Positions 1 to 6,044 of a stretch of 6,044 bases of DNA are shown piece by piece. How positions within the stretch are numbered: position 1 is the first letter of the stretch; each line of letters opens with the position of its first letter. The stretch is taken from positions 1 to 6,044 of the forward strand of contig JADZET010000458.1 in NCBI GenBank assembly GCA_020850375.1. Direction: 5' to 3'. Made by a program: the position numbers and the translations under genes. The notes beneath the pieces are model-generated. The model did no database searches. It saw only the letters and a list, made by a program, of their open reading frames with translations, and had not been told where the DNA came from. The DNA is from Phycisphaeraceae bacterium. Its GTDB lineage: Bacteria; Planctomycetota; Phycisphaerae; Phycisphaerales; Phycisphaeraceae.

Positions 1-1314
1 CACGCCGAGGTCATGGGTGAAGCCCTCCGCCGCATGGGCCACGTCTGCACCATCGTCCACGACAAGGACGCCGCCGTCGAGGAGCTCAAGCACGGCAACT
101 TCGACCTCGTCGTCACCGACCTGGTCATGGACACCCCCCAGGACGGCATGGACATCCTCGAGGCCGCCCGCCAGCACCAGCCCGACGCCGAAACCATCCT
201 CGTCACCGCCCACGGCGACGTCCCCACCTGCAAAGCCGCCCTCAAGAAGGGCGCCTACGACTTCATCGAAAAACCCCTCGACCTCGACGTCTTCCGCACC
301 CTCTGCTCCCACGCCCTCCAGGCCGTCATGCTCCGCGCCGAGACCCAGAACCTCCGCGGCCAGATCGAGGACCAATTCGGCCCCGAGGGCATCATCGGCT
401 CCTCACCCTCCATCCGCCGCGTCATCCAGCAGATCCGCCAGATCGCCCCGAGCCACATCCCCGTCCTGATCACCGGCGAATCCGGCACGGGCAAGGAACT
501 CGTTGCCCACGCCCTGCACAACCTCTCCAAACGCGCCAAGGCTCGCTTCGTCCCCCTCAACTGCGCCGGCCTCTCCGAATCCATCCTCGAGGACGAGCTC
601 TTCGGCCACGTCCGCGGCGCCTTCACCGGGGCCGAGCGCGAACGCGAGGGCCGCTTCGAATACGCCGACAAGGGCACCCTCTTCCTCGACGAGGTCGGCG
701 ACATGCCCCTGACCATGCAGGCCAAGCTCCTGCGCGTCCTCGAGAGCGGCGAGGTCGTCCGCGTCGGCTCCAACGAGCCCCGCCACGTCGACGTGCGCCT
801 CATCTCCGCCACCAACCGCGACCTGGCCACGATGACCAAGGAAAGCTCCTTCCGCGAGGACCTCTTCTTCCGCATCAAGGGTGCCCAGATCCACATCCCC
901 GCCCTGCGCGAGCGCCCCGAGGACGTCCCCGTCCTCGCCGAGCACTACGCCCGCGTCTACGCCCAGCAGGCCGACAAGCCCGCCCCGCGCTTCACCGAGG
1001 AAACCCTCCGCGCCCTGATGCACTACGCCTGGCCCGGCAACGTCCGCCAGCTCATGAATGTCGTCCAGAACATGGTCATCGTCGCCGACGCCGACCGCCT
1101 CGAGCCCCGCGACCTGCCCGCCGAGATCGTGGTGGACCAGGCCGACGCCGCCAGCTTCGACGTCCCCGCCGGCATGAGCCTCGAGCAGATCGAGAAGCAG
1201 GCCATCCGCAACGCCCTCCGCGTCAACAAGGGCAACCGCGAAGCCACCGCCAAAATGCTCAACATCGGCCAACGCACGCTCTATCGCAAGCTCAAGGAAT
1301 ACGGGCTGAAGTAG
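1..1314 (+). CDS. Sigma-54-dependent response regulator, NtrC family (5' partial)
   Basis: A cytoplasmic two-component regulator that, once phosphorylated by a partner histidine kinase, should use ATP to open sigma-54 RNA polymerase promoters. The frame is open to the window edge and reads HAEV before the first ATG at 13. That ATG lies inside receiver helix 1, so the true start and the acidic pair of strand 1 are upstream, probably about 15-20 codons away. Numbering from that ATG: receiver 1 to ~105 with phospho-acceptor D36 (VVTDLVM), T65 and K87; AAA+ domain ~128-370 with Walker A GESGTGKE (155-162), the sigma-54 contact loop GAFTGA (202-207), Walker B LFLDE (223-227), sensor I N268, arginine-finger region FREDLFFR (280-287) and sensor II WPGNVRQL (340-347); and a Fis-type helix-turn-helix at ~404-430. 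All motifs are intact, so it should be active. No kinase gene or sigma-54 promoter is visible here, so its targets are unknown. It ends at TAG 1312-1314, convergent with the next gene. Confidence 0.96.
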   Translation, partial: HAEVMGEALRRMGHVCTIVHDKDAAVEELKHGNFDLVVTDLVMDTPQDGMDILEAARQHQPDAETILVTAHGDVPTCKAALKKGAYDFIEKPLDLDVFRTLCSHALQAVMLRAETQNLRGQIEDQFGPEGIIGSSPSIRRVIQQIRQIAPSHIPVLITGESGTGKELVAHALHNLSKRAKARFVPLNCAGLSESILEDELFGHVRGAFTGAEREREGRFEYADKGTLFLDEVGDMPLTMQAKLLRVLESGEVVRVGSNEPRHVDVRLISATNRDLATMTKESSFREDLFFRIKGAQIHIPALRERPEDVPVLAEHYARVYAQQADKPAPRFTEETLRALMHYAWPGNVRQLMNVVQNMVIVADADRLEPRDLPAEIVVDQADAASFDVPAGMSLEQIEKQAIRNALRVNKGNREATAKMLNIGQRTLYRKLKEYGLK

Positions 1315-1383
1315 GGCGCGAATCTCGCACGCAACACACCACGCAGCGCATCGTTTCGAGGTAGGGCACGCATCCTGCGTGCC
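1311..1383. repeat. Tandem-spaced pair of GTAGGGC repeats; second copy forms a hairpin
   Basis: Two related copies start exactly 50 bp apart, at 1311 (GTAGGGCGCGAATC) and 1361 (GTAGGGCACGCATC). The second contains a perfect inverted repeat, GGCACGCA (1365-1372), loop TCC, TGCGTGCC (1376-1383). The first copy is degraded and has only a weak version of this symmetry; its first bases overlap the regulator's stop codon. Together they fill most of the 87-bp gap between two convergent genes. No T-run follows the hairpin on either strand, so it is not a classical intrinsic terminator, though it could still slow polymerase from both sides. The form, a short palindrome at a gene end with imperfect copies, is that of a REP-like interspersed element. 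That class assignment is inference, since only this window can be seen. Confidence 0.6.
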
Positions 1384-1401
1384 ACGTCATGACTTTCGCC
1401 A

Positions 1402-2178
1402 TTAACGGCCGTGGACAATTCGCGGCGGCTGATCCTCAAGGATTGTCACTTCGGTCTGTCCGCCCAGGCCGCTTGAGGAATATCCAAGCTCGTATACATT
1501 ATCGCCGTTCTTATCGCCGACTTTCATGATCAAAACGCCGTCTTCCTTGATCAAGAACGATGTCCGCCATCGGGATGCCGGTCTCAGCGAAGGGATCAAC
1601 TGAGATTCTCCAGCGAATGACAATTCGATTAGATCAATATTCTCAGTGGTCTGGTTTTCAATGTTTATAAACCACCGTGACATTTCGTGTGAACCAATCG
1701 CAACACAGGCAACGGCCGCCGGCAGATTCGCCAGGAGTACCAGCATCGAGACAACCGCCAATCGCCGGATCGGCATACCGGCCCCGCTTGCCTCTTGGCC
1801 GGACAAGATCGTTCTCATCCGCATCGAGCCGATGATCCAGCAAAGAATCCCCGCCAGAAAGAACAGCGGTCCAGCCAGCAGAATCAAGAAGCCGATCTCT
1901 TCCAGCTTCCCAAACCGCGTCAGAAGATAGAGAAACAAAGTGCCGATACCCGCCAACAACGGCAACAGACCGCACATCAGAGCCCAACGAAAGCATCGAC
2001 GAATTGAAAAATCGGATGATTCACCCAAGTGTCGCCTCCCATCATCCAGGCGGCATGCACGATGCATGAGGTCCTGGTATTCATCGACCAACAGGTGATC
2101 GAATACAGTGCAGTAAAGAGGCAGCGGGTTTCCCGGCCATGGAAGATCCGCGTCCCGGCACCGCTCAACAGGCTTCAT
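1402..2178 (-). CDS. Hypothetical three-helix membrane protein with C-terminal extracytoplasmic domain
   Basis: I do not recognise the family. Numbering from the ATG at 2178, the 258-residue product has a ~60-residue soluble N-terminus and hydrophobic helices at about 65-87, 95-117 and 139-161. A ~95-residue tail follows with alternating strand-like segments (RWFINIENQT, IDLIELSFAG, GVLIMKVGDKNGD, TEVTILED), suggesting a small beta domain. Basic residues before helix 1 (SIRRCFR) and between helices 2 and 3 (MRMR, IRR) fit an N-in topology that places the tail outside the cytoplasmic membrane. No signal peptide or catalytic motif is seen. An in-frame TGA lies six codons upstream of this ATG, so the gene cannot extend further, but the ribosome site there is poor. 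An ATG at residue 38 (2065-2067) has AGGA four bases upstream and keeps all three helices, so it may be the real start. GC content is about 50%, clearly below both neighbours. It ends at TAA 1402-1404. Confidence 0.72.
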   Translation of the reverse strand: MKPVERCRDADLPWPGNPLPLYCTVFDHLLVDEYQDLMHRACRLDDGRRHLGESSDFSIRRCFRWALMCGLLPLLAGIGTLFLYLLTRFGKLEEIGFLILLAGPLFFLAGILCWIIGSMRMRTILSGQEASGAGMPIRRLAVVSMLVLLANLPAAVACVAIGSHEMSRWFINIENQTTENIDLIELSFAGESQLIPSLRPASRWRTSFLIKEDGVLIMKVGDKNGDNVYELGYSSSGLGGQTEVTILEDQPPRIVHGR

Positions 2179-2470
2179 GTTAACGCAGCAATCTCAGCCG
2201 CCGCAACGCCCTCAGCCCTCGCCGCCTGCTCACCTCTCCATCCCGTGCGCACCACCCCGTCCTCCCGTCTACTTAATAGAGGGCCATTCCGTCTCGCTCG
2301 CATCATTTCTTTCGTTCTTCCCCGCCCTCAGCCCAACTTAACGTCACCATCCTCGTCCCCGATCGCTCTCGCTCCCGCCCTCACCCTTCCATGATCTCAG
2401 CGATTACCCCATTCCCGCCAAATGTTAAAAACCAAACCCCCTGATTTCCCCCCAACCGACGCCCAATCCC
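2179..2470. other. Gene-free intergenic stretch
   Basis: This 292-bp stretch separates the start of the membrane-protein gene from the end of polA; both lie on the - strand. The + strand is markedly pyrimidine-rich from about 2280 to 2400. I see no convincing ORF, tRNA, riboswitch or CRISPR unit. A TATTAA hexamer on the - strand (2273-2278), about 95 bp before the membrane-protein ATG, could be a -10 element, but no matching -35 is present, so I do not call a promoter. The end next to polA holds the G-tract cluster described separately. Confidence 0.6.
2424..2470 (-). other. G-tract cluster and T5 run just past the polA stop
   Basis: Immediately after the polA stop codon the - strand carries four G-runs: GGG (2468-2470), GGG (2462-2464), GGGGGG (2448-2453) and GGGGG (2437-2441), with spacers of 3, 8 and 6 bases. 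GGTTTTTAAC follows (2424-2433). Four runs of three or more Gs can in principle fold as a G-quadruplex in DNA or mRNA, although the 8-base loop is longer than the usual search limit of 7. A G-rich structure followed by five Us at the end of a transcript might help end or protect polA mRNA. No conventional hairpin terminator is present. The tracts are seen directly; the function is inference. Confidence 0.35.
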
Positions 2471-5425
2471 TCACTTCGCCGCCAGCCAGTCCGCCCCCAC
2501 ACCCGCGTCGGCCTTGAGCGGCACGCGCAGGCTCATCGCGTTCTGCATCTCCTCCCGCACCACCTCCGCCAGCCCCGCCGCGTCACCCGACGGCGCCTCC
2601 AGCACCAATTCGTCGTGGATCTGCAGGATCATCTTCATCGGCAGCCTCTCGCGTTCGATCCGCCGATGGAGGTTGACCATGGCCAGCTTGATCAGGTCCG
2701 CCGCCGACCCCTGCACGACGCTGTTGATCGCCAGCCGTTCCCCCAGCGAGCGCGTGTTGTTGTTCGCCGAGCGGATCTCGGGGATGGCCCGCCGCCGCCC
2801 CATGATCGTCGTAACATACCCGTGGCTCTCCGCCTGCCCGATGCACTCCTGCAAGAACGCATCAATCCCCGGGAATCGCCGCCGATAATCCGCGATCAGC
2901 GTCTTGGCCGCCGGCACATCCAAACCCTCGATCCGCCGGGCGAGGCCGAACGCCGTCACGCCGTAGATGATCCCGAAGTTGATCGTCTTGGCGTACCCGC
3001 GCTGCTCCTTGCTCACCGCCTCCAGCGGCACGCTGAACACCTCCGCCGCCACAGCCGCGTGAATATCGAGATCCTTCTCGAACGCCCGCGTCAGCCCCGG
3101 ATCACCGCTCAGGTGCGCCAACAATCGGAGCTCGATCTGCGAATAGTCCGCACTGATCAGGCTGTGCCCCGGCTCAGCCACGAACGCCCGCCGGATCTGC
3201 CGGCCGATCTCCGTGCGGACGGGGATATTCTGCAAGTTCGGCCCACTCGACGACAGCCGCCCCGTCGCCGCCCCCGTCTGATGGAACGTCGCATGCACCC
3301 GCCCCGTCACCGGGTCGATCGACTCTTTCAACGCCTCAAGGTAAGTCCCCACCAGCTTGGCCAACTGCCGATACTCGACGATCAGCTCCGGGATCTTCCG
3401 CTGGGCGATGGTTAAATCCTCGATCTCCAGCAGCTTTTCCAGAGCCTCGACATCCGTCGACGGACCGGTCCGCGTGCGTTTAACCACCGGCAGCTTGAGC
3501 TGCGTGTAGAGCACCTCAGCCAGTTGTTTGGGCGAATCAGGATTAAACGGCCTGCCCGCCTGCTCATGGATCTGGTCGCGCAGCTCGAGAATCCGCTTGC
3601 TCAGCCCCGCCTTCTGTCGATCGAGCTCCTCGGCATCGACCTTCACGCCAGCCGATTCCATGTCCGCCAGCACCCGCACCAGCGGCATCTCGACGCGCTC
3701 AGCCAGCTCGCTCATCCCCAGCGTCTTGATCCGTGGGGCGAACAGGTCATGCAGCCGCAGCGTGATGTCCGCGTCCTCCGCCGCGTAGGTCGTGATCTGC
3801 GCCAGCGGAACCTGGTCCATCGTCCTCTGCACACTGCCGCGCCCCCCGTGCCCGATCAGGTCCGTGATCGGGATCGTCTCATACTCAAGCTGCGACGCGG
3901 CCAGGTCGTCCATCCCGATCCCCGGCAGCCCCAGCAGGTGCGCCGCCACCATCGAGTCAAACGTCACCCCCCGCAACTCCACCCCCGCGTGCCGCAGCAC
4001 CAGCATGTCATACTTGATGTTGTGCCCGCACTTGGCCGGCTTCTCACTCTCGAACACGGGCCGCAGAGCCTCAAGCACCGTCGCCGCGTCGAGATGTTCG
4101 TCCTGCTGGGCCGATCGCACCGGCACGTACACAGCGGGGTTGGCCTCGACTCCCTCTCCCTTTCCAGGGAGAGGGTTGGGGTGAGGGTCGCTCGCCCGAT
4201 GCCACGCGATGCTCAATCCGCAGAGTTCCGCCCGATGCCCCAGCCCGATCGTCTCGGTGTCCACCGCGATGATCGCCTGCCCCTTGAGCATCTTGACCAG
4301 CTCTTTCAATTGCTCGCGTGTCGTGATCGCCCGGTAGTCCTCAGGATTCGCGTGCAGCAGCCCACTGATCGGCCGCACTGTTGACGCCTGCTCCGCCTCC
4401 GAGCTCTCCGCCTGCGGCTCAGCCAACCCATCAAAGAGCGACCCCCCGCCCGTCGAAGCCGCCTGTTTCGACGCAGATTTCGTCGCCGTCGCCGCCGACG
4501 GTAGGGGGGCAGCCTGCTTCTGCATCGACCCGCCCATCGCCGCCAGCAAGCGGGGCAACTCCGCCTCGAGCCTCCTGAACCCCATGTCCCGGAAGAACCT
4601 CTGCAACTTCCCCCCATCCGGCGCCTGCAGCTTCGCCCGCTGCGGCGTCAGGTCCACCGGCAGATCGCGCTTGAGCGTCACGAGCTTCTGGCTCAGCGCC
4701 ACCAGTTCCCTGCTCGCTCTGAGGTTCTCCGCCTTCTTGCCCTTGATCTTCTCAATGTTCGCGTAGACCCCCTCGATCGAGCCGTACTCCTTCACCAGTT
4801 GGCAGGCCGTCTTGGGCCCGATCCCCGGCACCCCCGGCACGTTGTCCACCGCGTCGCCCATCAGCGCCAGCACGTCGATCACCTGCCCCGGCGTGATCCC
4901 TTTCTCCCCCAGCAGCCACGCCTCATCCATCACCGTGTCAGTGTAGATGTCCAGCATCACCACACCCGGCCGCAGCAACTGCTCAAGGTCCTTGTCCCTC
5001 GACAGGATCCGCACGTCCGCGTTCTCCCACTCCGGTTCCACCCGCACCTTCTCCACCACCGACGCGATCACGTCGTCCGCCTCCGCCGAGCTGTCGGACA
5101 GGATCGGGATGCCCATCAGCTCGCAGAGCTCGAGGATCCGCTTCTCCTGCGAGTGAAAATCTTCCGGCGGCGGCGGCCGATGCGCCTTGTACTGGTCGTA
5201 GAGCGCATCGCGGAAGTTCGGCCCGGGCGTGTCGATGGCCATCGCCACCCATTCCGGAGCCATCGCCCCCGGCGGCTGCGTTAAGAGCTTGACCAGCATG
5301 TTGGCAAAACCCAGCACCGCGTGCGTCGGCTCGCCCGTCACCGGGCTCGAGAGGGGCGTCCGGATGGCGTGATAGGCCCGAAAGATCTGGGCGTGCCCGT
5401 CGATGAGGTAGAGGGTCCTGGCCAT
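2471..5425 (-). CDS. polA: DNA polymerase I (5' nuclease, 3'-5' exonuclease, polymerase)
   Basis: Fills gaps in repair and replaces RNA primers during lagging-strand synthesis. The 984-residue product has three domains. The 5' nuclease (1 to ~295) shows D9 (LIDG), D65 and YKAHR, EADD (115-118), SRDKD (142-146) and GDAVDNVPGVPGIGPKTA (190-207). The proofreading exonuclease (~365-565) has DTE (389-391), NIKYD with D473, and YAAED with Y547 and D551, so it should be active, unlike in lineages that lost these residues. The polymerase has motif A DYSQIE (D760, E765), motif B R809/K813/F817/Y821 and motif C HDE (937-939); F817 sits where E. coli has Phe762. An Ala/Ser/Gln-rich linker (~297-360) and an in-frame repeat (414-425) help make it longer than the 928-residue E. 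coli enzyme. I chose ATG 5425 because family homology begins at MARTLYLIDG, AGGGA precedes it, and the 57 codons upstream are Arg/Gly-rich and antisense to pyrF. It ends at TGA 2471-2473. Confidence 0.97.
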   Translation of the reverse strand: MARTLYLIDGHAQIFRAYHAIRTPLSSPVTGEPTHAVLGFANMLVKLLTQPPGAMAPEWVAMAIDTPGPNFRDALYDQYKAHRPPPPEDFHSQEKRILELCELMGIPILSDSSAEADDVIASVVEKVRVEPEWENADVRILSRDKDLEQLLRPGVVMLDIYTDTVMDEAWLLGEKGITPGQVIDVLALMGDAVDNVPGVPGIGPKTACQLVKEYGSIEGVYANIEKIKGKKAENLRASRELVALSQKLVTLKRDLPVDLTPQRAKLQAPDGGKLQRFFRDMGFRRLEAELPRLLAAMGGSMQKQAAPLPSAATATKSASKQAASTGGGSLFDGLAEPQAESSEAEQASTVRPISGLLHANPEDYRAITTREQLKELVKMLKGQAIIAVDTETIGLGHRAELCGLSIAWHRASDPHPNPLPGKGEGVEANPAVYVPVRSAQQDEHLDAATVLEALRPVFESEKPAKCGHNIKYDMLVLRHAGVELRGVTFDSMVAAHLLGLPGIGMDDLAASQLEYETIPITDLIGHGGRGSVQRTMDQVPLAQITTYAAEDADITLRLHDLFAPRIKTLGMSELAERVEMPLVRVLADMESAGVKVDAEELDRQKAGLSKRILELRDQIHEQAGRPFNPDSPKQLAEVLYTQLKLPVVKRTRTGPSTDVEALEKLLEIEDLTIAQRKIPELIVEYRQLAKLVGTYLEALKESIDPVTGRVHATFHQTGAATGRLSSSGPNLQNIPVRTEIGRQIRRAFVAEPGHSLISADYSQIELRLLAHLSGDPGLTRAFEKDLDIHAAVAAEVFSVPLEAVSKEQRGYAKTINFGIIYGVTAFGLARRIEGLDVPAAKTLIADYRRRFPGIDAFLQECIGQAESHGYVTTIMGRRRAIPEIRSANNNTRSLGERLAINSVVQGSAADLIKLAMVNLHRRIERERLPMKMILQIHDELVLEAPSGDAAGLAEVVREEMQNAMSLRVPLKADAGVGADWLAAK
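4152..4187. repeat. Palindromic interspersed element in frame within polA
   Basis: A perfect 10-bp inverted repeat, CCCTCTCCCT (4152-4161), loop TTCC, AGGGAGAGGG (4166-4175), is followed by TTGGGGTGAGGG (4176-4187). On the coding strand it translates as PHPNPLPGKGEG (PolA residues 414-425). Sequences of this look, encoding HPNPLPxGEG-like peptides, are known to me as dispersed repeats in many bacterial genomes, mostly between genes. In E. coli PolA the two flanking strands (LVGLSFAI and AAYIPV) are joined by a turn of about four residues. Here LCGLSIAW and AVYVPV are separated by about 22 residues, so the element plus its edges account for an 18-residue insertion. The reading frame and all exonuclease residues are preserved. 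Seen: the palindrome and the long loop. Known of the family: the short loop. Inferred: that it arrived by insertion. Confidence 0.75.
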
Positions 5426-5428
5426 GAG

Positions 5429-5433
5429 TCCCT
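5429..5433 (-). promoter_or_regulatory. Probable polA ribosome binding site
   Basis: AGGGA on the - strand lies three bases before the ATG at 5425. The spacing is short, but it is the only purine-rich match nearby, and it supports this ATG over the in-frame ATG 57 codons upstream at 5596. Confidence 0.45.
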
Positions 5434-5468
5434 GTAGTGTAGCCGTTACAATGACAGGCCTGAACCCT

Positions 5469-5472
5469 GGAG
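5469..5472 (+). promoter_or_regulatory. pyrF ribosome binding site that fixes the GTG start
   Basis: GGAG lies six bases before GTG 5479-5481, which is ideal spacing. An in-frame TGA at 5461-5463 rules out any longer reading, and no ATG occurs in this frame until codon 96 (within ARAMGL), deep inside the conserved barrel. The GTG is therefore the start. Confidence 0.8.
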
Positions 5473-5478
5473 AAACTT

Positions 5479-6044
5479 GTGGACCACTTCGCCGACCGCC
5501 TGCTCGCCGCCTGCCGCCGCAAGGGCGCCCCCATCTGCGTCGGCCTCGACCCCGTGCTTGAGCGCCTTCCGGAGGCCGTCCGGCAAGGCGCCTCACCCAC
5601 CGACGCCCATGCCGCCGCGGCCGCTCTCCTGGAGTTCAGCCGCGGCGTCCTGCAAGCCGTCGCCGGCTCAGTTCCCGCCGTCAAGCCCCAGTCCGCCTGC
5701 TTCGAGCGCTACCTCTGGCCCGGCGTCCAAGCTCTACACCAGGTCATCGCCGAGGCACGGGCGATGGGCCTGATCGTCATCCTCGACGCCAAGCGTGGCG
5801 ACATCGGCATCAGCGCCGAACACTACGCCGCCGGCCAGTTGGCCGACACCGCCTACGCCGACTTGGCTAAACCCCCCGGCCCCGACGCCATCACCGTCAG
5901 TGGCTACCTCGGCCCTGACACGCTCAAACCCTTCATCGACGTCGCCCGGGCCCAGGGCAAGGGGATCTTCACCCTCGTCCGCACGAGCAACCCCCAGAGC
6001 GACGCCATCCAGAATCACCCCCTGGCCGACGGCCGCACCGTCGC
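5479..6044 (+). CDS. pyrF: Orotidine 5'-phosphate decarboxylase, type 2 subfamily (3' partial)
   Basis: Catalyses the last step of UMP synthesis, removing CO2 from orotidine monophosphate in the cytoplasm. The 188 complete codons present begin (M)DHFADRLLAACRRKGAPI and show the barrel motifs in order: VGLDP (21-25, with D24), VKPQSACFE (68-76, K69), ILDAKRGDIG (101-110) and later ITVSGYLG (138-145) and GIFTLVRTSNP (162-172). K69, D103, K105 and D108 match the Lys-Asp-Lys-Asp catalytic set of the family, so the enzyme should work. VKPQ, and LVRTSNP late in the barrel, mark the longer type 2 group (usually about 270-310 residues) rather than the E. coli type, so roughly a third lies beyond the right edge, including the phosphate-binding end of the barrel. 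It starts with GTG behind a good GGAG site. It is divergent from polA; no other pyrimidine gene is in view. Confidence 0.94.
   Translation, partial: MDHFADRLLAACRRKGAPICVGLDPVLERLPEAVRQGASPTDAHAAAAALLEFSRGVLQAVAGSVPAVKPQSACFERYLWPGVQALHQVIAEARAMGLIVILDAKRGDIGISAEHYAAGQLADTAYADLAKPPGPDAITVSGYLGPDTLKPFIDVARAQGKGIFTLVRTSNPQSDAIQNHPLADGRTV

Larger units (their letters stand above)
5426..5478. promoter_or_regulatory. Divergent polA/pyrF control region with a symmetric pair of -10-like hexamers
   Basis: Only 53 bp separate the two divergent start codons. On the + strand TACAAT (5447-5452) is a good -10 match for pyrF, giving an expected start near 5459 and a ~20-nt leader that contains the pyrF ribosome site. 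On the - strand TACACT (5441-5436) is a -10 match facing polA. The two hexamers form a near-perfect dyad around five central bases, with TGTA-N5-TACA at its core (5438-5450). Neither has a good -35: TTCAGG at 17 bp for polA, nothing clear for pyrF. If both are used they lie within one polymerase footprint and would exclude each other. The polA start would then fall at about 5429, leaving almost no leader, so the real polA promoter may be elsewhere. The dyad could instead be an operator. Confidence 0.35.

Noticed and set aside
255..1272. Long open frames antisense to the response regulator
   Set aside because: Their sequences are low-complexity (Val/Gly/Asp/Ala- or Arg/Ser-rich) and mirror the strong third-position C bias of the real gene. 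They contain no domain-like motifs.
2054..2068. Inverted repeat CATGCA-CGA-TGCATG at the alternative start (residue 38) of the membrane protein
   Set aside because: Six-base arms are short enough to arise by chance, and the sequence codes for MHRAC within an open frame. It could matter only if the residue-38 start is shown to be real.
2029..2394. A 121-codon + strand frame covering the start of the membrane-protein gene and part of the gap
   Set aside because: It has no recognisable motif or ribosome site, and its tail is Pro/Ser/Leu-rich from the pyrimidine-rich gap.
2514..5284. Several 60-286-codon open frames on the + strand opposite polA
   Set aside because: They are rich in Arg, Pro, His and Ser as expected for antisense of a GC-rich gene, and polA is certain over the whole stretch.
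5426..5596. A 57-codon N-terminal extension of PolA starting at ATG 5596
   Set aside because: It is Arg/Gly-rich, lies antisense to the conserved start of pyrF, and no PolA homology precedes MARTLYLIDG. The extension is a by-product of GC-rich antisense sequence.
1..6044. CRISPR array, tRNA/rRNA genes, insertion sequence, phage or toxin-antitoxin genes
   Set aside because: I looked for regularly spaced repeats, tRNA-like folds, transposase motifs and small gene pairs on both strands and found none. The window is mostly ordinary housekeeping and regulatory genes.

Overview
The window is GC-rich (roughly two thirds G+C by eye), with strong C/G preference at third codon positions. It reads like a piece of a bacterial chromosome rather than a mobile or accessory island. 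The protein styles (a PolA starting MARTLYLIDGHAQIF, a 'type 2' PyrF, a three-helix membrane protein of no recognised family, and interspersed palindromic repeats) suggest a planctomycete, possibly Phycisphaerae. This is a judgement from memory of such sequences; no search was run.

Layout, left to right. (1) A sigma-54-dependent NtrC-family response regulator on the + strand, cut by the left edge so that the first residues of its receiver domain are missing. (2) An 87-bp convergent gap holding two degenerate copies of a GTAGGGC-type repeat; the second copy forms a perfect 8-bp hairpin. (3) A 258-codon hypothetical membrane protein on the - strand, visibly lower in GC than its neighbours. (4) A 292-bp gene-free stretch, pyrimidine-rich on the + strand, with a G-tract cluster on the - strand just past the polA stop. 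(5) polA on the - strand, 984 aa from its best start, with 5' nuclease, 3'-5' proofreading exonuclease and polymerase domains all carrying their catalytic residues. (6) A 53-bp divergent intergenic region. (7) pyrF on the + strand from a GTG start, cut by the right edge.

The genes do not form an obvious pathway. polA (DNA repair and Okazaki fragment processing) and pyrF (UMP synthesis) are divergent and must share a very short control region. The regulator and the membrane protein converge. No operon with a common function can be claimed.

The most notable feature is inside polA. A G/C-rich palindromic repeat of a kind normally seen between genes sits in frame in the coding sequence. It adds a PHPNPLPGKGEG peptide to what should be a short turn between two beta strands of the proofreading domain, between Exo I and Exo II, without breaking any catalytic motif. 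I found no evidence of a new multi-gene system.
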